Position numbers and translations under genes: made by a program. From contig JAATGE010000366.1 of NCBI GenBank assembly GCA_015654825.1, positions 1-6,622 on the forward strand: DNA of 6,622 nt, read 5' to 3'. Shown in pieces: positions 1-5,485 of this stretch. How positions within the stretch are numbered: position 1 is the stretch's first letter; each line of letters starts with the position of its first letter. Under the pieces are notes generated by a model. That model saw nothing but the letters and a program-made list of their open reading frames with translations, ran no database searches and was not told the DNA's origin. The stretch comes from Rhodospirillales bacterium. Its GTDB lineage: Bacteria > Pseudomonadota > Alphaproteobacteria > Acetobacterales > Acetobacteraceae.

Positions 1-6
1 ATCAGC

Positions 7-55
7 GGGGTCTGGGGCCTTGTCCCCAGCGGGTCCAGGGCAGAGCCCTGGCCTT
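7..55 (-). repeat. Structured GC-rich repeat, copy A (short form)
   Basis: This is a copy of the dispersed repeat described in the summary. It lies immediately 3' of the EVE gene stop codon (60-62, minus strand). It holds two perfect hairpins: CTGGGG/CCCCAG (12-17 with 24-29) and CCAGGGC-AGA-GCCCTGG (35-51). The segment from 31 to 55 is identical to 6566-6590 in copy E. The central module of copies B and C is absent. The AT-richer tail is not recognisable in the six bases available to the left, so the copy is either tail-less or cut by the window edge. It could act as a 3' transcript-end structure for the EVE gene, but the hairpin has no clear T-run in that direction. Confidence 0.85.
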
Positions 56-59
56 CCCT

Positions 60-479
60 TCACTTCTTCGCCCGATATCCGCCAAGCCCGCAAATATGCC
101 GCCAGTGCGCCGCGGAAACCGGCGCCACCGAAAGCCGGCTCAGCCGCAGCAGCGAGAAATCGGCCAGAGCCGGGTCCGCCTTCATTTGCGCCAACGTGAC
201 GGGCGTCGGGAACGGCGCCACGGCCCGCATATCGACGCACGACCAGTCGCCTTCTTTCGCGGTCGGGTCGGGGTAGGCCTCGCGCGCAACCTCCACCACG
301 CCGACGATCTCCTTGCCCGTATTCGAATGGTAGAAAAACGCCAGGTCGCCCCGCTTCATGGCCCGCAGATTGTTGCGCGCGCCAAAATTGCGCACGCCGG
401 TCCAGGGCTCCACGCCGTGCGCCACCTGCTGCGCCCAGCCAAACGCCTCCGGCTCGGTTTTCACCAGCCAATAGTTCAT
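60..479 (-). CDS. EVE-domain protein (PUA-like fold, Thy28 type)
   Basis: This 139-residue protein consists of one EVE domain over nearly its whole length. Visible hallmarks are YWLVKTEP at residues 3-10, W26 followed by TGVRNFGARNNLR (27-39), the GD of KRGD (42-45), FYHS (49-52) and a VDM strand (82-84). Family knowledge: EVE domains belong to the PUA superfamily and can bind modified bases in DNA or RNA through an aromatic pocket. The ligand and the cellular role of this stand-alone bacterial form are uncertain. The ATG overlaps the stop of the upstream YciI-like gene (ATGA at 479-476), so the two are probably co-transcribed and translationally coupled. The stop is followed directly by repeat copy A. 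The domain assignment is confident; no specific function is claimed. Confidence 0.93.
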   Translation of the reverse strand: MNYWLVKTEPEAFGWAQQVAHGVEPWTGVRNFGARNNLRAMKRGDLAFFYHSNTGKEIVGVVEVAREAYPDPTAKEGDWSCVDMRAVAPFPTPVTLAQMKADPALADFSLLRLSRLSVAPVSAAHWRHICGLGGYRAKK

Positions 480-769
480 GTGGCCAGTTCGCCGTCCCTG
501 AATACGGTGCGGTAGCCGCGGATCAGCACGCTTTCGAACAGGCCGGCCTTCGCGTATGGATCGGCCTCGGCAAAGCCGGCCGCGGCGGCCGCGTCCTCCA
601 CCTCGATGATCAGCAGGCTGCCGCAGGGCCGCCCGTCGGGATCCAGCAGCGGACCCACCTCCAGGAGCTTGTCGGCGTAGGTTTCCAGGTAGGCCACATG
701 GGCTTCCCGGGTGGCCAGCCGGATCGGCAGGCTCTGTGGCTTGTCGGTACAGATCAGGGCGAACTTCAT
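476..769 (-). CDS. YciI-family protein
   Basis: This 97-residue protein has the ferredoxin-like alpha/beta shape of the YciI family (related to the YCII/DGPF group). It begins MKFALICTDK, has the conserved histidine of EAHVAYLE (H24), a GPLLDPDGRPCGS turn (39-51), a beta strand SLLIIEVED, and the ADPYAKAGLFES motif (69-80) whose aspartate D70 pairs with the histidine as the presumed active site. The ATG at 769 is chosen because the reading frame further upstream runs antisense to ccmC with no family similarity, and because the length matches the family. No strong ribosome site is visible. The gene is first in a two-gene leftward unit with the EVE protein. YciI proteins are poorly characterised; the family includes dioxygenase-like and dehydrochlorinase-like members, so the substrate here is unknown. 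Confidence 0.92.
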   Translation of the reverse strand: MKFALICTDKPQSLPIRLATREAHVAYLETYADKLLEVGPLLDPDGRPCGSLLIIEVEDAAAAAGFAEADPYAKAGLFESVLIRGYRTVFRDGELAT

Positions 770-901
770 GGGCGAACAGTGTCCGGCAATGCGTTGCAAT
801 GGATGACGCGGCGCCAACCTAGATCGTGTTATGCTTGCCTTCAAACAGGTAGCCCGATCTGCCCGATCTGGTAGAGTGGCCAACCGGCCAAAGAGGAGAG
901 C
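770..901. promoter_or_regulatory. Divergent intergenic region between the YciI-like gene and ccmC
   Basis: These 132 bp separate the leftward YciI/EVE unit from the rightward ccm operon and must hold the promoters of both. No convincing consensus pair was found. On the minus strand, TTGAAG followed 17 nt later by TAGGTT is a weak candidate. On the plus strand, TATGCT at 830-835 is a possible -10 without a good -35. Two small structures may matter: a perfect 9-bp tandem duplication GCCCGATCT (852-860 and 861-869), and an inverted repeat TGGCC-AACC-GGCCA (877-890) just before the ccmC ribosome site. That site is AGGAG at 894-898. Confidence 0.45.
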
Positions 902-1672
902 GTGGACGCTACGACTGCCATACCGGCGCGACGGGCACCGGGCCGATCGCTGCACCGTTTCGCCAATCCCGGGCGTTTCCTGCGGCTGGCCGCGCGCGTT
1001 CAGCCGTTCCTGACCTGGCCGGCGCTGCTCCTCACCGCGGCGGGCCTGCTCGGCGGCCTGTTCCTGTCGCCCGCCGACTACCAGCAGGGCGACGCGGTGC
1101 GCATCATGTACGTGCATGTGCCGGCCGCCTGGCTGGCAAGCTCCGGTTACGCGGCACTGGCCGCCGCCAGCTTCGTCTCCATCGTCTGGCGCCACCCGCT
1201 GGCGGACCTCGCGGCCGCCGAAATCGGCCCCGTGGGCGCCGCCGTGACCGCGCTCTGCCTGGCCACCGGCAGCCTGTGGGGCAGGCCGATGTGGGGCGCC
1301 TGGTGGGTGTGGGATGCGCGGCTGACCAGCGTGCTGGTGCTGTTCTTCCTGTATATCGGCCACACAATGCTGGTGCGCGCATTCGACGACCCGGAGCGCG
1401 GCTACCGCGCCGGCGCCATCCTGGCGCTGATTGGGGCCGTGGACCTGCCGATCATCAAATACAGCGTCAACTGGTGGAACACGTTGCACCAGCCGGCCAG
1501 CATCACGCTGACCGGCGCGCCCACGATTTCGGGCAGCCTGCTCTGGCCGCTGGGCCTGTCGACGCTCGGCATCACGCTCGGCTTCTGGGCCATCGTCGTC
1601 GCGCGCCTGCGCGCCGCGGTCATGGAGCGGCGTATCCGCGGCCTGCTGTCGGCCCGGGCCGCGGCCGCATGA
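902..1672 (+). CDS. ccmC: CcmC, haem-handling membrane protein of cytochrome c maturation
   Basis: CcmC binds haem at the periplasmic face of the inner membrane and, with CcmD, helps attach it to CcmE to make holo-CcmE for release by CcmAB. The 256-residue protein has about six hydrophobic segments. It carries the tryptophan-rich haem-handling signature WGAWWVWDARLT (131-142), flanked by the two family-conserved histidines H72 in MYVHVPAAW and H196 in NTLHQPAS. The GTG start is supported by GAGGAG just upstream (spacing is short, about 3 nt), by an in-frame stop at 872-874, and by the lack of another start before residue 69. It gives a slightly long hydrophilic N-terminus (about 20 residues). 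ccmC is first in the operon here and its stop overlaps ccmD. The usual partners ccmA and ccmB are not adjacent. Confidence 0.97.
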   Translation: MDATTAIPARRAPGRSLHRFANPGRFLRLAARVQPFLTWPALLLTAAGLLGGLFLSPADYQQGDAVRIMYVHVPAAWLASSGYAALAAASFVSIVWRHPLADLAAAEIGPVGAAVTALCLATGSLWGRPMWGAWWVWDARLTSVLVLFFLYIGHTMLVRAFDDPERGYRAGAILALIGAVDLPIIKYSVNWWNTLHQPASITLTGAPTISGSLLWPLGLSTLGITLGFWAIVVARLRAAVMERRIRGLLSARAAAA

Positions 1673-1812
1673 CGCACCTGCCCTACGTGATCGGCAGCTA
1701 CATGCTGTTCGCACGGCTGGCGCTGGGGCTGGTGGTCAGCACCTCGCTGCGGCTGCGCCTGGCCGCGCGGCGGCTGCGCGCCATCGATCCGCGCGCACAG
1801 GACCTGCCATGA
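1669..1812 (+). CDS. ccmD: CcmD, small membrane adaptor of CcmC-CcmE
   Basis: This 47-residue protein starts at the ATG overlapping the ccmC stop (ATGA 1669-1672) and ends on the ATG of ccmE (ATGA 1809-1812). It has the CcmD layout: a short N-terminus ending LPYVIGSYMLF, one transmembrane helix (about residues 6-26) and a basic cytoplasmic tail rich in arginine (LRLRLAARRLRAID). Family knowledge: CcmD stabilises the CcmC-CcmE complex and promotes release of holo-CcmE. Sequence conservation in this family is low, so the call rests on size, topology, the Tyr/Ser-rich start and its exact position between ccmC and ccmE. Confidence 0.92.
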   Translation: MTHLPYVIGSYMLFARLALGLVVSTSLRLRLAARRLRAIDPRAQDLP

Positions 1813-2270
1813 CCCGCAAGCGCCGGCGGCTCGTGATCGTGCTCGCGTCGCTGGCCGGCCTGGGCAGCGCGGCGGCCCTGACCCTGGCCGCGTTCTCCGA
1901 CAACCTGGTGTTCTTCATGACGCCGGCCGACATCGCCGAAAAAAACCCGGCGCCCGGCCAGACCATCCGGCTCGGCGGCATGGTGGAGCCGGGTTCGGTG
2001 CACCACGCAACCGTGGAGGGCAGCCCGGCGGCGACGTTCCGCGTCACCGACGGTAAAGCAGCCATCGAAGTATCCTATAGCGGCATCCTGCCGGACCTGT
2101 TCCGCGAAGGGCAGGGCGTGGTGGCGGTGGGCGCCCTGGCGCAGGACCACTCGTTCCGCGCCCAGGAAGTGCTGGCCAAGCACGACGAGAAATACATGCC
2201 TAAGGATGTGGCCGACGCTTTGAAAAAGCGTGGGTACTGGAAGGATAAGGGGGGAGTGCCGGGCTCATGA
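1809..2270 (+). CDS. ccmE: CcmE, periplasmic haem chaperone
   Basis: CcmE carries haem bound covalently through a histidine and hands it to the CcmF/CcmH ligase. The 153-residue protein has a basic N-terminus (MTRKRRR), an uncleaved signal anchor (about 8-29), then an OB-fold beta barrel with the conserved segments TIRLGGMVEPGS, EVSYSGILPDLFREGQG (87-103) and VVAVG. The haem-attachment motif LAKHDEKYMP holds H125 as the covalent ligand and Y129 as the axial ligand. The C-terminal tail is short and lysine-rich. AGGA (1799-1802) lies 6 nt before the ATG. Its TGA is embedded in ATGA (2267-2270), a new start codon. In a streamlined operon that would be ccmF, but here it opens a 61-codon frame holding repeat copy B. 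Confidence 0.98.
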   Translation: MTRKRRRLVIVLASLAGLGSAAALTLAAFSDNLVFFMTPADIAEKNPAPGQTIRLGGMVEPGSVHHATVEGSPAATFRVTDGKAAIEVSYSGILPDLFREGQGVVAVGALAQDHSFRAQEVLAKHDEKYMPKDVADALKKRGYWKDKGGVPGS

Positions 2271-2452
2271 ACATAGCAAAAAGGCCAGGGGCTCTGCCCC
2301 TGGGACCCCGTCACGCGCAGCGTGCTCGCGCACGACGGGGCCTTAGGCCCCAGACCCCATTTAATTTTGGTTCCGAGTCGGACATCGATACCGAGGCCAA
2401 CAAACACGCCTTTGACTTGTCCTGCGATCGTTGTGCGGTTCCACCCGCATGA
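2267..2452 (+). CDS. Possible 61-residue ORF bridging ccmE and ccmF, made largely of repeat B
   Basis: No homologue is recognised. The frame begins at an ATG overlapping the ccmE stop, preceded by a good purine-rich ribosome site (AAGGGGGGAG, 2247-2256, 10 nt spacing). It ends on a TGA that overlaps the ccmF ATG (ATGA 2449-2452). Residues 6 to about 43 are simply the translation of repeat copy B, giving an arginine- and proline-rich peptide. The last 18 residues are unique and contain two cysteines (SCDRC). It may be a non-functional read-through frame whose use is to keep ribosomes moving from ccmE to ccmF, since ccmF has no visible ribosome site of its own. It may equally be chance: the GC-rich repeat has few stop codons in any frame. 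Confidence 0.3.
   Translation: MNIAKRPGALPLGPRHAQRARARRGLRPQTPFNFGSESDIDTEANKHAFDLSCDRCAVPPA
2278..2303 (-). terminator. Terminator-like hairpin on the minus strand, end of repeat B
   Basis: Read on the minus strand, an 8-bp perfect stem CCAGGGGC with loop AGA and GCCCCTGG is followed by CC and five T residues (the A-run at 2278-2282). That is the form of an intrinsic terminator. No minus-strand gene reads into it here, so it would only stop antisense transcription. In the ccm direction the same hairpin has no T-run and should not terminate efficiently. Confidence 0.3.
2282..2395 (+). repeat. Structured GC-rich repeat, copy B (long form with tail)
   Basis: This is the fullest copy in the window. 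In order it holds hairpin 1 CCAGGGGC-TCT-GCCCCTGG (2285-2303), a central module with a 13-bp imperfect stem (2306-2318 with 2328-2340, two mismatches) that alternatively forms CACGC-GCA-GCGTG inside, hairpin 3 GGGGCC-TTA-GGCCCC (2337-2351), and an AT-richer tail CCCCATTTAATTTTGG followed by TTCCGAG and ATACCGAG (to 2395). The tail matches those of copies D and E. It lies 11 nt after the ccmE stop. Positions 2396-2448, between the tail and ccmF, show no recognisable repeat or promoter. Confidence 0.9.
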
Positions 2453-4404
2453 TCCCGGAACTTGGCAATTTCGCACTGGCTCTTGGCTGCTGTCTGGCGC
2501 TGGCACAGGGTTTCATAGGGATCTATGGCGCCTGGCGCCGTGACAGTCGGCTAATGGCGGCGACGCCGGGGCTGGCGATCGGACAGTTCCTGGCGCTGGC
2601 GGCCTCCGCGGCGGCGCTGGCGTGGGCTGCTACGCACGACGATTTCTCGGTGCTGAATATCGTGCAGAACAGTGCGGCCGCGAAACCGCTGCTGTATAAA
2701 ATCACCGGCACCTGGGGCAACCACGAGGGCTCCATCCTGCTCTGGGGCCTGGTGCTCGCGATCTGCGGCGCCGCCGTGGCGCTCGCCGGCGGCAATCTGC
2801 CGACCGCGCTGCGCGCCCGCGTGCTCGGCGTGCTCGGCGGAACGAGTTGCGGCTTCCTGCTGTTCGCCCTGACCACATCGAACCCGTTCGCGCGCATCTG
2901 GCCGCCCGCCGCCGACGGACAGGGCATGAACCCGCTGCTGCAGGACCCGGGTTTGGCGTTCCATCCGCCCATTCTCTACACCGGGTATGTCGGCTTCGCG
3001 GTCCCCTTCGCGTTCGCCGTCGCGGCCCTGCTCGAAGGCCGTATCGATGCCGCCTGGGGGCGCTGGGTGCGGCCCTGGGCCCTGGTCTCCTGGTGCTTCC
3101 TGACCTGCGGCATCGCGCTCGGATCCTGGTGGGCCTATTACGAACTCGGCTGGGGTGGCTACTGGTTCTGGGATCCGGTGGAAAACGCGTCGCTGATGCC
3201 GTGGCTGACCGGCACGGCGCTGGTGCACTCGGCGATCGTCGTCGAAAAGCGCGAAAGCCTGAAGATCTGGACCGTGCTGCTCGCCATCGGCACGTTCTCG
3301 CTGTCGCTGTCGGGAACCTTCCTGGTCCGCTCGGGCATCCTCAATTCGGTGCACGCCTTCGCCAGCGATCCGGCGCGCGGCATTTTCATTCTCGCCCTGC
3401 TGGCCCTGGTGATCGGCGGCTCGCTGCTGCTGTTCGCGCTGCGCGCACCGCGGCTCGCGTCGGGCGGCATATTCGCGCCGATCTCCCGCGAGGGCGCGAT
3501 CGTGCTGAACAATATTCTGCTGTGCTCGATTTGTGCGGTGGTCGTGGTGGGTACGATGTACCCGCCGTTCTGCGACCTGCTGCTCGGCGAGAAAATCAGC
3601 GTCGGCGCGCCGTTCTTCAATGCGGCCGTGCTGCCGCTGGCAATTCCCGTATTCGCCGCCATGGCGGTCGGCCCCCTGCTGCCGTGGAAACGCGCGCGGC
3701 TCTGGCCCGTGGTGCAGCACGCCTGGTGGGCGGCGCTGATCGCCGTGGTCATCGCCGGCGCCTGCAGCATCGGCATGAAGATCCTGCCGGCGCTGGCGTT
3801 CGGGCTTTCCGCCTGGCTGATCCTCGGCAGTTTCGCGGAGGTAGTGGAGCGCACGTTGCTGTTCCGCGCCCCGGTGGCGAGCAGCTTCCGCCGTGCGCGT
3901 GGACTGCCGGTCGCCGTCCTGGGCGCCGCCATTGCGCATGCCGGCATGGGTGTCACCGTCGCGGGCCTCGCCGGCGCCTCGCTCAGCACGCAAAAGATCG
4001 TTTCGGCGAAGGTGGGGGACAGTTTCCAGTCCGGCGGCTACGAGTGGACGCTGATGCGCCTGGAGGATGTCGACGGGCCGAATTACAGCTCGCGCATGGC
4101 AACGATCTACGTAAAGCAGGACGGCGTGCCGCTGACGCTGATGTACCCGTCGCGCCGCACGTTCCCGCTGCAGCACCAGACGACGTATGACGTGGCGATA
4201 TCCACCAATTTCCTGCGCGACCTCTACGCCGTTCTGGGTGAGGAACGGGATGGTGCCGCGGTGCTGCGGCTGCACGTGAACGTGCTGGCACCGTGGATCT
4301 GGCTCGGCGCCGGGTTCATGGCCCTGGGCGGCGCGCTGTCGCTGGCGGACCGGCGGCTGCGGGTCGGCGCGCCGTCGCGGGCCAGGGTTGCGGTGCCGGC
4401 GTGA
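2449..4404 (+). CDS. ccmF: CcmF, cytochrome c haem ligase core subunit
   Basis: CcmF takes haem from holo-CcmE and, with CcmH and CcmI, attaches it to the CXXCH motif of apocytochrome c on the periplasmic side. The 651-residue polytopic protein (about 14-15 hydrophobic segments) has the normal family length. The haem-handling tryptophan motif spans residues 227-253, including WGGYWFWDPVENASLMPWL. Conserved histidines are visible at H172 (FHPPILYTGY), H260 (ALVHSAIV), H302 (SVHAFASDP) and H497 (AIAHAGMG); TWGNHEGS lies at 88-95. The ATG at 2449 gives the family-typical N-terminus MIPELGNFAL. A TTG at 2431 would add six residues and is less likely. No ribosome site precedes this ATG, suggesting coupling to the upstream 61-codon frame through ATGA. 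The 3' end overlaps ccmG by GTGA. Confidence 0.97.
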   Translation: MIPELGNFALALGCCLALAQGFIGIYGAWRRDSRLMAATPGLAIGQFLALAASAAALAWAATHDDFSVLNIVQNSAAAKPLLYKITGTWGNHEGSILLWGLVLAICGAAVALAGGNLPTALRARVLGVLGGTSCGFLLFALTTSNPFARIWPPAADGQGMNPLLQDPGLAFHPPILYTGYVGFAVPFAFAVAALLEGRIDAAWGRWVRPWALVSWCFLTCGIALGSWWAYYELGWGGYWFWDPVENASLMPWLTGTALVHSAIVVEKRESLKIWTVLLAIGTFSLSLSGTFLVRSGILNSVHAFASDPARGIFILALLALVIGGSLLLFALRAPRLASGGIFAPISREGAIVLNNILLCSICAVVVVGTMYPPFCDLLLGEKISVGAPFFNAAVLPLAIPVFAAMAVGPLLPWKRARLWPVVQHAWWAALIAVVIAGACSIGMKILPALAFGLSAWLILGSFAEVVERTLLFRAPVASSFRRARGLPVAVLGAAIAHAGMGVTVAGLAGASLSTQKIVSAKVGDSFQSGGYEWTLMRLEDVDGPNYSSRMATIYVKQDGVPLTLMYPSRRTFPLQHQTTYDVAISTNFLRDLYAVLGEERDGAAVLRLHVNVLAPWIWLGAGFMALGGALSLADRRLRVGAPSRARVAVPA

Positions 4405-4964
4405 GCACCACGCGACGCAGTCTGGTGATGCTGGCGCCGCTCGGGCTCGCGGCGGCGGCCGGGCTTGCGTTCTGGAAAATGCTTGACCGCATGGCGGCCG
4501 GTAAATTCGATCCGCATGCGCTGGACAATCCGCTGGTGGGCAAGCAGGTGCCGGATTTTTCGCTGACCGGCCTGGGCAAGGCAAAGGGTTTTGGTGCCGC
4601 CGATTTAAAGCAGGCGGCCGCGGCCAAGCCCGTGCTGGTCAATTTCTACGCCAGCTGGTGCATTCCGTGCGCCGAGGAAGCGGACATATTGGCGAGCCTG
4701 GCGGCCGAGGGCATTCCGATCTGGGCGGTTGCCTACAAGGACACCGAAGCGGCCTCCGGCGAGTTCCTGAATCGTTACGGCAACCCCTACGCGCGCATCG
4801 CCAACGACGCGGCCGGCCGCGTGGCAATAGACTGGGGCGTGTACGGCGTCCCGGAATCGTTCCTGATAGATCGTTCCGGTATAGTCCGCTGGCATCTCGC
4901 GGGCCCGTTGACCGAAGACTCGGTGCGTTCGGAATTACGCCCCGCCCTGCGTGCGATAGCATGA
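4401..4964 (+). CDS. ccmG: CcmG (DsbE), membrane-anchored thioredoxin-like thiol reductant
   Basis: CcmG keeps cysteines of CcmH and/or apocytochrome c reduced, drawing electrons from CcdA/DsbD. The 187-residue protein starts at a GTG overlapping the ccmF stop (GTGA 4401-4404) and has one N-terminal anchor (about residues 8-25). Its thioredoxin-fold domain carries the active-site motif ASWCIPC (C87, C90), including the acidic AEEADIL that follows it in DsbE proteins. The DsbE-type GVYGVPESFLID segment supplies the cis-proline P151. The family motif VGKQVPDFSLTGL (47-59) precedes the fold. The end overlaps ccmH by ATGA (4961-4964). All key residues are present. Confidence 0.97.
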   Translation: MSTTRRSLVMLAPLGLAAAAGLAFWKMLDRMAAGKFDPHALDNPLVGKQVPDFSLTGLGKAKGFGAADLKQAAAAKPVLVNFYASWCIPCAEEADILASLAAEGIPIWAVAYKDTEAASGEFLNRYGNPYARIANDAAGRVAIDWGVYGVPESFLIDRSGIVRWHLAGPLTEDSVRSELRPALRAIA

Positions 4965-5485
4965 AAATGAATGGGGGGCTGGGGCCAGAGGCCCCGTCGT
5001 GCGCGGCACGCTTTCGCGTGACGGGGGCGGGCCGAGCCCCAGGCCTGTTGCTTGTCCTGCTTCTTTCGGGCCCCGCGTTCGCGGTCGCCGATCCAAAGGA
5101 AATGCTGCCCGACCCGCAGCAGGAAGCGCGGGCCGAGGCGATCGGCAGCCAGCTACGTTGCCTGGTTTGTCAGAACGAATCGATCGAGGACAGCAACGCC
5201 GACATGGCCAAGGATTTGCGCGCCATTGTTCGCCAGCGTGTCGTGGCCGGCACCACGGACCAGCAGGTCATCGACTGGATGGTAGCGCGCTACGGCAATT
5301 TTGTGCGCCTGAAGCCGCCGCTGATGCTATCCACGGCGCTGCTTTGGGCCACGCCCGCGCTGGGCCTGCTGCTGGGCGGCCTCGCGGCCTGGTGGGGCCG
5401 CAGGCGCGCGGTTGAGCAAGGCGGCCCCGCGCCGCTGACGGCCGCCGAGCAGGCCAGGCTGCGGGAGCTGACGGGCGCGGAATGA
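4961..5485 (+). CDS. ccmH: CcmH (CcmL/CycL), apocytochrome thiol-reducing subunit, with a repeat-encoded N-terminus
   Basis: CcmH is a periplasmic, membrane-tethered protein that interacts with apocytochrome c cysteines and works with CcmG, CcmF and CcmI. This short-form protein (174 residues) has the invariant LRCLVCQNESIEDSNADMA motif (65-83; redox cysteines C67 and C70), a three-helix domain with QQVIDWMVARYGNFV (101-115), one transmembrane helix (about 122-145) and a short cytoplasmic tail. The ATG at 4961 overlaps the ccmG stop. Unusually, residues 3-28 are encoded by repeat copy C. They provide the whole n-region ahead of the hydrophobic core LLLVLLLSG, with likely signal-peptidase cleavage after AFA (residue 41). 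Relatives usually begin just a few residues before that core. A GTG at 5018 could give a shorter 22-residue signal sequence, still starting inside the repeat. The mature part looks intact. Confidence 0.96.
   Translation: MKMNGGLGPEAPSCAARFRVTGAGRAPGLLLVLLLSGPAFAVADPKEMLPDPQQEARAEAIGSQLRCLVCQNESIEDSNADMAKDLRAIVRQRVVAGTTDQQVIDWMVARYGNFVRLKPPLMLSTALLWATPALGLLLGGLAAWWGRRRAVEQGGPAPLTAAEQARLRELTGAE
4964..5046 (-). repeat. Structured GC-rich repeat, copy C (long form, inside ccmH)
   Basis: On the minus strand this matches copy B closely. It has the central module with stem arms 4992-5003 and 5015-5026 (two mismatches) and an inner hairpin CACGC-TTTC-GCGTG (5007-5020), hairpin 3 GGGGCC-AGA-GGCCCC (4981-4995), and an end AAAATGAATGGGG like AAAATTGAATGGGG at 6530-6543 in copy E. 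The hairpin 1 end (5027-5046) is degenerate compared with the other copies: it keeps GGGGCTCGGCCC and AGGCCT but not the clean CCAGGGGC stem. Its orientation is opposite to B and D, and it lies wholly within the ccmH reading frame, with no stop codon in that frame. Confidence 0.88.

Noticed and set aside
476..1714. Very long minus-strand open frame (412 codons) across ccmC and ccmD
   Set aside because: Only its last 97 codons (from 769) resemble a known family (YciI). The rest is Arg/Ala/Gln/Gly-rich antisense of ccmC, as expected in high-GC DNA.
2370..2448. tRNA-like words (GGTTCCACCC near 2437, GTTCCGAG at 2370)
   Set aside because: No acceptor, D or anticodon arms could be matched; the second word is part of the repeat tail shared with copies D and E.
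2396..2448. Possible internal promoter for ccmF (TTGACT at 2412-2417)
   Set aside because: At normal spacing the -10 position reads GCGGTT, so there is no plausible -10.
2551..4584. 677-codon minus-strand open frame opposite ccmF
   Set aside because: Its composition is the low-complexity Arg/Gln/His pattern of an antisense shadow, and ccmF on the plus strand has full family motifs.
4961..5046. ccmH as a pseudogene broken by the repeat
   Set aside because: The frame is open from the overlapping ATG, the signal core, LRCxxCQ motif and membrane helix are intact, and both gene junctions keep 4-base overlaps.
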